Below are positions 1 through 8,725 of a stretch of DNA of 41,565 nucleotides, one piece after another. Numbering within the stretch: position 1 is the first letter of the stretch; every line of letters starts with the position of its first letter. The notes beneath the pieces were generated by a model. The model worked only from the letters and a program-made list of their open reading frames with translations. It did no database searches and was not told the DNA's origin. The stretch comes from an uncultured Thermomicrobiales bacterium (lineage in GTDB: Bacteria > Chloroflexota > Chloroflexia > Thermomicrobiales > CADCWN01). A program made the translations under genes and the position numbers. Location: NCBI GenBank assembly GCA_902806415.1, contig CADCWN010000394.1:1-41565 (forward strand), given 5' to 3'.

Positions 1-306
1 GCTGTCCTGGCCGGTTAGTCTATCGAGGCAGAATTCTGGCATTCCGCCGCCTGGACTATCAGAAAATCATCGGATGCACTAAACGACCAGCACAGGTGGA
101 TCAGGAAACGGGTGTGGACCAGTCGAGCGGGAGTTGACGCGTCCGCCGGTCTAGTAACACGGGTTGAGTCCGTAAGGAATGCAGCCGACGCGGGCTGGCA
201 CGGGGCGTGCGTATACGTACAGAACGGACGTTCCCCTCCCCGCCGCCGCGGCGGGGGTGGTGGCCGAGGGGCCACCGGTGGCGAGCGAGCGCGAGGAGTG
301 AAGACG
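1..306. other. Upstream region of the DUF2382 gene
   Basis: I see no convincing gene here. Open frames on both strands are shadows without a ribosome site or recognisable protein. The stretch ends in a GAGGAG ribosome site (293-298) for the gene at 307 and carries a candidate -24/-12 promoter at 196-211. A GC-rich inverted stretch (roughly 240-275) lies in the presumed leader. Confidence 0.5.
196..211 (+). promoter_or_regulatory. Candidate sigma-54-like (-24/-12) promoter
   Basis: TGGCAC (196-201) is followed five bases later by GTGC (207-210). This places the GG and GC pairs at the spacing expected for sigma-54 (consensus TGGCAC-N5-TTGCW). Two positions deviate: T to G at the start of the -12 element and W to G at its end. 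It is followed directly by GTATACGTACAG. The same layout occurs upstream of the LysM gene at 1461-1446. Sigma-54 use is inferred; an NtrC-type activator gene lies at 3253-4632. Confidence 0.4.
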
Positions 307-1014
307 ATGGCGAAGGCGACGCCCCGGAAGGGGATGCAACTGTTCGACGCGGACGAGGCGCTGATCGGGATGATCGCGGGGGCGCGCGGCAACACCATCA
401 CGGTCGGGGGGGGGCACATCCCCAAGGCCGCGATCGCCCGCGTCACCCAGAACCGTGCCTACCTGAAGCGCGGCGTCCTGCCGACATCGGGCGGGGTGGC
501 TGCGCCCGCGCCCATCCCGCCCACAGTGCGGCAGGTGGGTCGGCCAACGCGGCAGACGACCCGAGCGGCTCGCTCCGGCGCCGATGCGCCCCCGGCGCCG
601 CTCGCGCCCGCCGAGCGGACGTACACGGCCACGCCGCCGACGACGGTGGTCCCCCTGGCCGCCGAGCGCCTCCACGCAAAGAAGCGCCCGGTCGAGCTGG
701 GCGCGGTGCGGGTCCGCAAGACGGTCGCGGCGGAGGAGCGGCGGCTCCTGGTCGATCTGAACTACGAGATGGTGCGCGTGGAGGAGCGGAACCTCCCCGA
801 CCACCCCGCGACCGGCGCGGATCTGTTCCGCGAGGAGACGATCGTGGTGCCGCTGCGCGGTGAGGAGGCGGTCGTCACCAAGGAGGCGGTCGTCACCGGC
901 GAGGTGGTGATCCAGAAAGACCTCGCGACCGAGCGCCGGTACGTGCGCGACGTCGTGCGGGCCGAGCGCGCCGAGGTGGTCGCGCCGGAGACCGTGCGGC
1001 GCGCGCCACGCTGA
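307..1014 (+). CDS. DUF2382 (YsnF/AvaK-type) stress protein
   Basis: Predicted 235-residue soluble protein. Residues about 5-55 look like a small PRC/DUF2171-type beta-barrel (FDADEALIGMIAG, then a stretch ending in AYLKRG). Residues about 60-110 are a Pro/Ala/Thr-rich linker. From about 115 to the end runs a DUF2382 domain, recognised by LGAVRVRKTV, YEMVRVEERN and ETIVVPLRGEE followed by Val/Glu-rich beta strands. DUF2382 proteins are often stress-induced, but no biochemical activity is established. The ATG at 307 is chosen because GAGGAG lies 8 bases upstream; the open frame extends to 112 without support. The gene stands alone and is convergent with the LysM gene. Confidence 0.75.
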   Translation: MAKATPRKGMQLFDADEALIGMIAGARGNTITVGGGHIPKAAIARVTQNRAYLKRGVLPTSGGVAAPAPIPPTVRQVGRPTRQTTRAARSGADAPPAPLAPAERTYTATPPTTVVPLAAERLHAKKRPVELGAVRVRKTVAAEERRLLVDLNYEMVRVEERNLPDHPATGADLFREETIVVPLRGEEAVVTKEAVVTGEVVIQKDLATERRYVRDVVRAERAEVVAPETVRRAPR

Positions 1015-1156
1015 GGTCCCTGCGGGCGGGGGCAGGGCGAGGCCGCGGCGGACCCGTCGCGGCCTCGACGTAGCGGCCCATGGGTGCCGCGATCACATCG
1101 CGTATCCGGGCGAGACCGCCGTCACCCCCGTGTCGTCGCCGTTCGCGCCGCGCCGC

Positions 1157-1396
1157 TCAGCGCGGGATGTGGAGCACCTGGCCGGGGAAGATGGCGTCGG
1201 GGTCGGCGAGCCGGTCCGCGTTCGCCGCGAGGATGCGCGGCCAGGCGGCGGGATCGCCGTAGGCCCGGCCCGCGAGGCGTGCGAGGGTATCGCCCCGCCG
1301 CACGGTGTAGTTGGCGCCGGGCCGGGGCGGGCCGGAGTCGCCGCAGCCCGCGAGCAGCGCCCGGCGCGGCAGGCGGGACGGTCCGGGCGGCGGCAT
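1157..1396 (-). CDS. Small LysM-domain protein, possible lipoprotein
   Basis: Predicted 79-residue protein. Residues 29-78 form one LysM domain, a peptidoglycan/GlcNAc-binding fold (YTVRRGDTLARLA, then AWPRILAAN and PGQVLHIPR). Residues 14-18 read LLAGC, which fits a lipobox and would anchor the protein to the membrane after lipid modification at Cys18. The hydrophobic stretch normally needed before a lipobox is nearly absent, so export is uncertain. The start is well supported: GAGGAG lies 6 bases before ATG 1396. The gene is convergent with the DUF2382 gene and has the same -24/-12-like promoter layout. Confidence 0.7.
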   Translation of the reverse strand: MPPPGPSRLPRRALLAGCGDSGPPRPGANYTVRRGDTLARLAGRAYGDPAAWPRILAANADRLADPDAIFPGQVLHIPR

Positions 1397-1434
1397 CGGT
1401 TTCTCCTCTCCGAGCGTCGAGCAGCGCATCACTA

Positions 1435-1446
1435 GTGTACGTACAC
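1435..1446. promoter_or_regulatory. Perfect 12-bp palindrome GTGTACGTACAC
   Basis: The palindrome GTGTACGTACAC lies between the putative -12 element and the expected transcription start of the LysM gene. A related imperfect copy, GTATACGTACAG, sits at the same place after the promoter of the DUF2382 gene (211-222). It could be an operator shared by the two genes or an extension of the promoter. This is inference. Confidence 0.4.
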
Positions 1447-1461
1447 GCAAGCGACGTGCCG
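1446..1461 (-). promoter_or_regulatory. Candidate sigma-54-like (-24/-12) promoter of the LysM gene
   Basis: Read on the minus strand, CGGCAC (1461-1456), five bases, then TTGC (1450-1447) matches the -24/-12 pattern with correct GG-to-GC spacing. Only the first and last consensus bases deviate. The ATG at 1396 lies about 50 bases downstream. Confidence 0.45.
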
Positions 1462-1746
1462 TCGGCGCGGACCTCCGGGACCGCGAGGCCGACTGGCACG
1501 GGTGGTCCGACGACGACGAGGTCGGGAGCGGTCGGGCGGCACACGGACTGCGCGAATCGCCAGAGAACTCTTCACGCGCCGGGGTGTCATGCACAGCACG
1601 CCGCGAACCGGTTACCGACAGTGCCGGGCTGTCGGCCCCCCGGATCAACTGGACAACATGATGAGTACCACCTGCGGCACTGGCGAAATGAGGCGAGAGA
1701 TAGCCGCCACGCGGTGGACTAGTCCGCGTCAGGCACGACATCGAAG

Positions 1747-1939
1747 GGAGGCGGCAAGAGCCGTTCCCTCCTACAGACCTTCTCCTTATCCTGTTTTCCG
1801 GGGCGACGGAGGAGCGATTTCCCCCAGGATTGCTGCGGGTAAACCGGGGAGGCTTCCGGCTTCCTTGCCAAGGAGAAGGACGCGAGTTCGGCTCTCGTCT
1901 TCCGCTCCAGTTGCCCCCCAAGTTTGGGCGCATTATTTT
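1747..1939 (+). ncRNA. Candidate structured non-coding RNA
   Basis: No credible protein is encoded between 1397 and 2103, but the segment is full of complementary stretches. GGAGG-CGGC (1747-1755) pairs with GCCG-CCTCC (1760-1771) around an AAGA loop. CCTTCTCCTT (1778-1787) pairs with AAGGAGAAGG (1870-1879). ATCCTG (1788-1793) pairs with CAGGAT (1825-1830), stacked on the previous helix. GACG-GAG (1879-1886) pairs with CTC-CGTC (1892-1899). A weak CCCA/TGGG hairpin at 1917-1928 is followed by TTATTTTT, like a terminator on the plus strand. I do not recognise a known RNA class. The strand is inferred from the T-run. Confidence 0.4.
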
Positions 1940-1944
1940 TCCTT

Positions 1945-1974
1945 ATTGGTTGAATACCCCGCGATAATTGGTTG
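1945..1974 (+). repeat. Two direct copies of ATTGGTTG, 22 bp apart
   Basis: ATTGGTTG occurs at 1945-1952 and 1967-1974, a spacing of about two helical turns, in a locally AT-rich patch after the candidate RNA. It could be a protein-binding site. The bases 1975-2040 beyond hold only a short GGGTGC/GCACCC hairpin. Confidence 0.3.
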
Positions 1975-2040
1975 GTCTGTGATAACGCCAGCCCGGTATG
2001 TGCCGCAGGGTGCGGATCGGGTGAGCACCCGTTTGTGACG

Positions 2041-2076
2041 CGCGGCGCCCCCGGTCAATTGACCGGGGGCGCCGCG
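2041..2076 (-). terminator. Perfect 36-bp palindrome, probable terminator
   Basis: Every base from 2041 to 2076 is matched around the centre between 2058 and 2059 (TCAATTGA core, GC-rich arms). It lies 28 bases downstream of the stop of the minus-strand gene at 2104-2349. There is no T-run, so it could also be a transcript-end stabiliser. Confidence 0.55.
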
Positions 2077-2103
2077 AATGGTTCGTCGGGGTAGGTGTGA
2101 TGC

Positions 2104-2349
2104 TCAGGCCGCGAGGTCGCGCTGCAAATCGTCGCAGACGCGCTCGTATTCGCGCAGGAGCGACACCCAGAAATCTTCCCAGGTCGTCACATCGTTGCCC
2201 TCCATCAGGCCGCGCTCGATCCGCTCATAGCCTTGTTCGAGCCGGTGGTAGAGGCTGTCGCGATGCTCCTCAAGGGCGTCGCGGTTGTGTGGCGGCGGTG
2301 TGATCGCCACGCTTTCCTGCGGTCCGATTACCCGGTAGCGCCCCTTCAT
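2104..2349 (-). CDS. Small protein of unknown function in an SOS-controlled operon
   Basis: Predicted 81-residue charged protein; I do not recognise the family. Residues about 22-80 look alpha-helical and strongly acidic/basic (EEHRDSLYHRLEQGYERIER, then a helix ending LQRDLAA). There is no signal peptide or membrane segment. It has a good ribosome site (GAGGAGAG) before ATG 2349 and starts 54 bases after the stop of the Rad52-like gene, on the same strand and without an intervening terminator. It is probably co-transcribed from the SOS promoter at 3163-3135, so a role in DNA damage response or recombination is inferred. Confidence 0.65.
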   Translation of the reverse strand: MKGRYRVIGPQESVAITPPPHNRDALEEHRDSLYHRLEQGYERIERGLMEGNDVTTWEDFWVSLLREYERVCDDLQRDLAA

Positions 2350-2403
2350 CGTCGCTCTCCTCTTCGCTCATCGTCACAGGGAGGGTCGGGTAGCTCAGGT
2401 AGC

Positions 2404-3075
2404 TCAGGCGACCTCGTTGCGCCGCCGCTGCAGCGCCTCGATCAACGTCGAGGCGTCGCGACGATTCAATTGATCGACTTCCTGGTTGTACAGCTCCCGA
2501 GTCCAGTCGGCCAGTTCCTGCTCATCCAGCCCCGCCTCGCGCGCGATGGCGTAAATGAACTTCACTTGCCGCTCGGTCGCGCGCTGGTTCCCCTGATCGG
2601 CGCTCGGAGCCTGGGACGTTGCGACCGCATTGCCGCCGCTCGCCTGCCGCCGCCCGCGACTCGCCGCGAGGTCCACCGGCGCGTCCACGATCCGCATCTG
2701 CCCGTTGCCGCCGATGATGGTGCCGCCGCCGAACTCGTGATCCTGGCAGAACTGCGTGCCGTAGCCCAGCGCCGCCAGCGCCCGCCCGATCGCCTTCGTC
2801 TCGGCCTTTTCGAGGAAGTCGCGGAAGTCGCCCGCGCTCTCGCTCCCCCAACCGGTCGCGCTGCCGCCGCCGGGGATGCTGACGCGCGCCTTGAAGAGGG
2901 CGTCGGCATCCTCATAGCGCACCATTTCCGTCTCGATGATGGCGTCGGGGTGCTCGGTGCGGAGCCAGAGGAGGCGCCACTTGACCTCAAGATACTCACC
3001 CCGCCCGTTCAGATTGACCAGATATTTGGCGGGGTCGAACTGTTCAGCCCCTGTGTAGACGGTCCGCTCGCTCAT
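2404..3075 (-). CDS. Putative Rad52/ERF-like single-strand annealing protein
   Basis: Predicted 223-residue protein. Residues about 70-100 contain GWGSE followed by FLEKAETKAIGRALAALGYG. This resembles the helix that closes the Rad52-type annealing core (a 'KEAvTDAlKRAlr.fG' pattern in the family). The middle (about 125-165) is a low-complexity linker. The end (about 168-220; ERQVKFIYAIAREAGL, later DASTLIEALQRRR) is a small helical domain of the kind I associate with phage-type annealing proteins. Family assignment is from pattern memory. ATG 3075 is preferred because GGGAGG precedes it. A perfect SOS box at its promoter strongly supports a repair function. No phage genes are nearby. Confidence 0.6.
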   Translation of the reverse strand: MSERTVYTGAEQFDPAKYLVNLNGRGEYLEVKWRLLWLRTEHPDAIIETEMVRYEDADALFKARVSIPGGGSATGWGSESAGDFRDFLEKAETKAIGRALAALGYGTQFCQDHEFGGGTIIGGNGQMRIVDAPVDLAASRGRRQASGGNAVATSQAPSADQGNQRATERQVKFIYAIAREAGLDEQELADWTRELYNQEVDQLNRRDASTLIEALQRRRNEVA

Positions 3076-3113
3076 GTGCTGATCCTCCCTTTCGTGCTGT
3101 CCATCGGACCAAG

Positions 3114-3163
3114 AGAACAAATGTTCTATAAGGAAGTATAGGGGCTTCGTGCGCCGCTGTCAA
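3114..3163 (-). promoter_or_regulatory. LexA-controlled promoter (SOS box) of the Rad52-like operon
   Basis: On the minus strand TTGACA (3163-3158), 17 bases, then TATACT (3140-3135) forms a near-consensus housekeeping promoter. Just downstream lies the palindrome AGAACAAATGTTCT (3127-3114). Its core GAAC-N4-GTTC equals the box found at lexA itself (33184-33197). LexA bound here would cover the start site and block transcription. Confidence 0.85.
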
Positions 3164-3185
3164 GGGTTTTCGGGCGAACGAAAAG

Positions 3186-3215
3186 GCGCGGGGCGGAGAA
3201 TTCTCCGCCCCGCGC
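3186..3215 (-). terminator. Terminator of the NtrC-type regulator gene
   Basis: This perfect 30-bp palindrome (AGAATTCT core, GC-rich arms) lies 38 bases past the regulator stop. On the minus strand the stem is followed within a few bases by a run of four T (3184-3181). Confidence 0.75.
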
Positions 3216-3252
3216 GCCGCGTCACCGCGCTGTGTCGAACTGTGTCGTGGGG

Positions 3253-4632
3253 CTAATGCGCGACCAGTTGCCCGCTGATCCCGTACGAACTCAGCTTCTG
3301 CTGAAAGTCGTCGGTGGTCAGCTCCAGCGCCTGCGCGGCGCTGACGCGGTCGCCGTTATGCTGGCTGAGCGCCTCGTTCAGGATCGCCCGTTCGGTCTCG
3401 TGCATCAGCGCGTTCCACGACACGCCGTCGCGCACCTTCTGGCTGATGTCGAGCAGGTGGCGCTCCATCGCCGAGGAGAAGACGATCAGGTCCGCGCTGA
3501 TCAGGCCACCCTGCGACAGGACCGTCGCGCGGCGGATCGTGTTCTCCAGTTCGCGCACGTTGCCGGGCCAGCTATGGTCCATCAGCAGCTGCATCGCCCC
3601 CTCGGTGATCCGCGCGGGGGCGGAGCCGGGGACGTAGCGGTGCTTGTTGAGGAAGTGCTCGGTCAGCGGGGCGATATCCTCCCTGCGCTCGCGCAGCGGC
3701 GGCAGGTGGACGTTGATCACGTTGAGGCGATAGTAGAGATCCTGGCGGAAGGTCCCTTCGGCGACCTCCTGGATGAGGTTCTTGTTCGTCGCCGCGATGA
3801 CGCGCACATCGACCTTGACGGTGATCGTGCCGCCGACCCGCTCGAATTCGCGCTCCTGGAGGACGCGCAGCAGCTTCTTCTGCGTCGCCAGGGTCATCTC
3901 GCCGATCTCGTCGAGGAAGATCGAGCCTTTGTTGGCCTGCTCGAAGCGGCCCTTGTGCTGCGCGATCGCGCCGGTGAACGACCCCTTCTCGTGGCCGAAC
4001 AGTTCGCTCTCCAGCAGCGTCTCGGGCAGCGCGGCGCAATTGACTTTGATCAGCGGCCCGCGACTGTACGACGAGTTCTTGTGGATCATCTCGGCGACCG
4101 ATTCTTTGCCCGAGCCGGTCTCGCCGGTGATCAGCACATTCACGTCGGAGCGCGCCACGCGCCCGATCGTCTTGAACACCTCGACCATCGCCGGGGTCGT
4201 CCCGACGATCTGCTCCTTCGGATCGCGCTCCCCGAGTTGCGCCTGGAGCGCCTCCACCTGATTGGCCAGGTCCTGGCGCTTGAAGAAGTTGTTGATCGTC
4301 ACTAGCACATGGTTGAGATCGAACGGCTTGGCGATGTAATCATAAGCCCCGAGTTGGATCGCCTCGATCGCCATGTTCGCCGTGCTGTAGGCGGTCATGA
4401 CGATGATCGGCAGGCCCTCGCTCTGATGCTGCGCCTCGCGCAACACATCGAGGCCGGTTTTCTTCGGCATCCGCACGTCCATCAGGACCAGATCGGCGCG
4501 CTTCTCCGCGAGCGCCGCCTGGACTTGCAGCCCGTCGGTCGCCTCGCTGATTGCGAACCCTTCCCCTTCGAGGAACTCGCGCAGGAGTTCGCGGATCGCC
4601 TCTTCGTCTTCAGCAATCAAGATGTGCGGCAT
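3253..4632 (-). CDS. NtrC-family response regulator, sigma-54 activator type, with degenerate DNA-binding end
   Basis: Predicted 459 residues in the usual order. The receiver domain (about 1-118) has phospho-acceptor Asp52, Thr80 and Lys102. The AAA+ domain (about 142-370) has Walker A GETGSGKE at 170-177, GSFTGA at 217-222 (usual sigma-54 contact loop GAFTGA), Walker B SIFLDE at 237-242 and arginine-rich LPPLRERREDI. A Fis-like helix-turn-helix follows at about 410-450. The recognition helix is unusual: it reads TTDDFQQKL where family members have basic residues (SRRTLYRKL-like), so specific DNA binding is doubtful. No sensor kinase gene is adjacent. The start ATG 4632 opens directly into the receiver fold. 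Likely role: signal-dependent activation of sigma-54 promoters; the target is unknown. Confidence 0.85.
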   Translation of the reverse strand: MPHILIAEDEEAIRELLREFLEGEGFAISEATDGLQVQAALAEKRADLVLMDVRMPKKTGLDVLREAQHQSEGLPIIVMTAYSTANMAIEAIQLGAYDYIAKPFDLNHVLVTINNFFKRQDLANQVEALQAQLGERDPKEQIVGTTPAMVEVFKTIGRVARSDVNVLITGETGSGKESVAEMIHKNSSYSRGPLIKVNCAALPETLLESELFGHEKGSFTGAIAQHKGRFEQANKGSIFLDEIGEMTLATQKKLLRVLQEREFERVGGTITVKVDVRVIAATNKNLIQEVAEGTFRQDLYYRLNVINVHLPPLRERREDIAPLTEHFLNKHRYVPGSAPARITEGAMQLLMDHSWPGNVRELENTIRRATVLSQGGLISADLIVFSSAMERHLLDISQKVRDGVSWNALMHETERAILNEALSQHNGDRVSAAQALELTTDDFQQKLSSYGISGQLVAH

Positions 4633-4701
4633 GAATACTTCTATTCTCCGTCTCTAGGACGAGGGCGATGCGGTCCTCTGGCTGGCGCTGCATACGCTGC
4701 C

Positions 4702-4730
4702 CATTATAGGTGTAGCAACGTGGTGTGCCA
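4702..4730 (-). promoter_or_regulatory. Housekeeping promoter of the NtrC-type regulator gene
   Basis: On the minus strand TTGGCA (4730-4725), 17 bases, then TATAAT (4707-4702). It gives a leader of about 60 bases to ATG 4632. Confidence 0.7.
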
Positions 4731-4874
4731 AGGCGTACGCACACGCCGCCGCCCTGACCCGTTGCGGGCCGGTATTCGGGGCCTGCGATCCGGCTTGCCT
4801 GTTGCCCACCGCGCCATCATGGCGGTATCCTGCGTGCGCTTCTGGCTACGATGAAGAGAGGATGGGATACGGCG

Positions 4875-6026
4875 ATGGCGCGGATGACCGATGGGGGGCT
4901 GGGTGGGGCGCGCGCCGGGACACTCAGCGTGCGTGCTGGCGGGACGGTCTCGACGATCGTGGTCGAGGCGGGCGGGCTCGACCGCCTCGACGTGCTGATC
5001 GGCCGGCTGTTGCCGGGGGTGCGGCGCGTCTTCGTCGTCAGCGATGAGCGGGTCTGGGCGCTCCTGGGCGACCGTGTGCGCGCTACCCTCGCCGATGCGG
5101 GGCTGGACCCCGTCGGGATGACGGTCCCGGAGGGCGAGGGGAGCAAGTCGCTGGCCCGCGCGGGCGACCTCTACGCCTGGCTCGCGAGCGAGCGGGCCGA
5201 GCGCCGCGAGCCGATCATCGCCCTCGGCGGGGGGGTCGTCGGCGACCTCGCCGGGTTCGTCGCCGCGACCTATCTGCGCGGCGTGCCACTCGTCCAGATC
5301 CCCACGACACTGCTGGCGATGGTCGATAGCAGCGTCGGCGGGAAGACCGGCGTGAATCTGCCCGCCGGGAAGAACCTCGTCGGCGCATTCCTGCAACCGG
5401 ATCTCGTCGTCGTCGATCCGGCGCTCCTCGCGACCCTCTCCGCGCGTGAGCGGCGCTCCGGCTGGGCGGAGGTGATCAAGTACGCCTTCTTCGATCGCAG
5501 TGTTCCGGGACTCACGGGCCCGCCGCTCTTGCCGATCCTGCGCGCGGAGGGGGACGCCTTGCGCGCCCTGGCGGAGCCGGTTTGCTCGGCGGTCATCACC
5601 CAATGCCTGCGGATCAAGGCGGCGACCGTCGAGCAGGACGAGCGCGAGACCGGCCTGCGGCGGGTGCTCAACCTCGGCCACACGATCGGCCACGCGATCG
5701 AGGCGGTCGCGGGGTACGGGCGCTACACGCACGGTGAGGCGGTCGCCCTCGGCACGCGCGCGGTCGCCCGCCTCGCGGCGCGGCGCGGCCTCTGTGCGCC
5801 CGAATTGGTGTCGCTGGTCGATGAACTCTACGACGCATTCGGGCTGTCGGCGCGGATCGACGACCTCGCCGTCGATGCCCTGCTCGATCGGATCGGCAGC
5901 GATAAGAAGGTGCGCGCCGGGCGGGTCAACTGGATCCTGCCGACCGCGCCGGGCGAGGTGGTGATCCGCGACGACGTGCCGCCCGACGACGTCCGCGCGA
6001 CCCTCGCCGAACTCGGGGCGGCGTAG
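4875..6026 (+). CDS. aroB: 3-dehydroquinate synthase
   Basis: The enzyme converts DAHP to 3-dehydroquinate, the second step of the shikimate pathway for aromatic amino acids, in the cytoplasm with NAD+ and a divalent metal. Diagnostic motifs are the NAD-binding LGGGVVGDLAGFVAATYLRG, the PTTLLAMVDSSVGGKTGVN block, the metal-ligand Glu in GWAEVIKY, and the ligand His residues in NLGHTIGHAIE and YTHGEAVA. The length, about 383 residues, is normal for the family. The frame opens at 4851; I prefer ATG 4875 because an AGAGGA site precedes it, although its spacing is long, so the start is uncertain by eight codons. The gene is single and is followed by the SAM riboswitch promoter. No other aro genes are in the window. 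Confidence 0.93.
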   Translation: MARMTDGGLGGARAGTLSVRAGGTVSTIVVEAGGLDRLDVLIGRLLPGVRRVFVVSDERVWALLGDRVRATLADAGLDPVGMTVPEGEGSKSLARAGDLYAWLASERAERREPIIALGGGVVGDLAGFVAATYLRGVPLVQIPTTLLAMVDSSVGGKTGVNLPAGKNLVGAFLQPDLVVVDPALLATLSARERRSGWAEVIKYAFFDRSVPGLTGPPLLPILRAEGDALRALAEPVCSAVITQCLRIKAATVEQDERETGLRRVLNLGHTIGHAIEAVAGYGRYTHGEAVALGTRAVARLAARRGLCAPELVSLVDELYDAFGLSARIDDLAVDALLDRIGSDKKVRAGRVNWILPTAPGEVVIRDDVPPDDVRATLAELGAA

Positions 6027-6049
6027 CTGTGGCGGTGCGGGGCCGACCC

Positions 6050-6079
6050 TTGGCACCGCCCTCGGCCCTGTGCTACACT
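6050..6079 (+). promoter_or_regulatory. Promoter of the SAM riboswitch operon
   Basis: TTGGCA (6050-6055), 18 bases, then TACACT (6074-6079). Transcription would begin about 20 bases before the riboswitch aptamer. Confidence 0.7.
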
Positions 6080-6104
6080 GCGCGGCGACAATCCAGGCAT
6101 ACTA

Positions 6105-6230
6105 CTCTTATCGGGAGCGGCTGAGGGAACGGCCCTGTGACGCCCGGCAACCGGCAGGCGAGGTCTCGCCGCGCAGCGGTGCCAATTCCGACAGCCCCGC
6201 GCGCACCGCCGCACGGGGCTGAGAGATGAG
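6105..6230 (+). promoter_or_regulatory. SAM-I (S-box) riboswitch
   Basis: The aptamer shows the S-box landmarks in order: CTCTTATC (6105-6112), a GGGAGCGGCTGAGGGA segment, GGCAACC (6146-6152), GGTGCCAATTCC (6178-6189), a strong P4 hairpin (GCCCC/GGGGC, about 6194-6220) and closing GAGAGATGAG (6221-6230). S-box RNAs bind S-adenosylmethionine and usually turn genes off. AGGGGC (6234-6239) can pair with GCCCCT (6253-6258), which is also the left arm of the terminator. This gives a visible antiterminator/terminator switch. It controls the adenosine kinase-ahcY-metK genes. Confidence 0.93.
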
Positions 6231-6252
6231 GGTAGGGGCTTCTTTTCTCTAT

Positions 6253-6286
6253 GCCCCTGCTCGCCTTGCGCGGTGCGGGGTTTTTT
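6253..6286 (+). terminator. Riboswitch-controlled intrinsic terminator
   Basis: GCCCC-t-GC (6253-6260) pairs with GC-GGGG (6275-6280) and is followed by six T (6281-6286). The left arm is shared with the putative antiterminator helix. Confidence 0.75.
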
Positions 6287-7312
6287 GTGTGGTTGGCGTG
6301 TCGTTGGCGCGCGATAAGGCGAGGAGTGCGATACAGAACGTGAGTGTGATCGTCACCGGGTCGTTGGCCTACGACCATATCATGCGCTTCCCCGGCTTTT
6401 TCAAGGATCATATCCTGCCGGATAAAATCCACATGCTCAACGTCTCGTTTCTGGTCTCCTCCCTGGAGAAGAAGCGCGGCGGCACCGGCGGCAACATCGC
6501 CTACAATGCCGCGCTGCTCGGTGTCGGCCCGCGCCTGGTACTCACCGCCGGTCACGATGGTGGGCCGTATCTCGCCGAATTGGCGGCGCTCGGCGTCGAC
6601 ACGAGCGCGATCACGACGATCGAGGACGACGTCTGCGCCTCGGCGTTCATCACGACCGATAACGCCGACAATCAGATCACCGGCTTCTACCCCGGCGCGA
6701 TGAACCGCTCGGGCGAGCGCCCGCTGCGCGAGGTCATCACCCCCGATGTCGAGTTGGCGATCATTTCCGCCGATTCGCTCGCCGCGATGCGTCGCTATCC
6801 GGGCGAATGCCGCGAGCTTGGCCTCCCGTACATCTATGATCTGGGGATGGGCCTGCCGGTCCTCTCGGACGAAGATCTGGTCGCGGGGCTGACTGGGGCG
6901 CACGTCCTGATCGGCAACAACTACGAACTGTCCCTGATCGGCCAGAAGACCGGCTTCGATCGCGCCGCCCTGCGCGAGCGCGTCAAGATCATCGTCACCA
7001 CCCTCGGTGAGCACGGCGCGGAGATCGACGTCGATGGCGAGATCGTGCGGATCCCCGCCGCCCCGCCGCGCGAGGTCGTGGATCCGACGGGCGCGGGCGA
7101 TGCGTTCCGTGGCGGGCTGATCCTCGGCCTGACGCGCGGCTTCTCGATCGAGATGACCGGGCGGTTGGCGGCGCAGGCGGCGACCTACGCGATCGAAGGA
7201 CTCGGCACGCAGGTCCACCGCTATACGCCCGCCGAGTTCGCCGAGCGCTTCAACCGGAGTTTCCCCGACATGCCCCCGCTCGGGGTCGAACTGCAGCCAG
7301 GCGTGAGTAGCC

Positions 7313-8718
<1,406 letters not shown>

Positions 8719-8725
8719 GCCCAGC

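Noticed and set aside
1397..1933. An open frame with GGN-containing repeats upstream of the LysM gene
   Set aside because: It follows the helices of the candidate RNA, has no ribosome site and lies beyond a well-supported LysM start.
2404..3075. A prophage, suggested by the annealing protein
   Set aside because: No integrase, capsid, tail, attachment repeats or composition change nearby; host SOS control and housekeeping neighbours instead.
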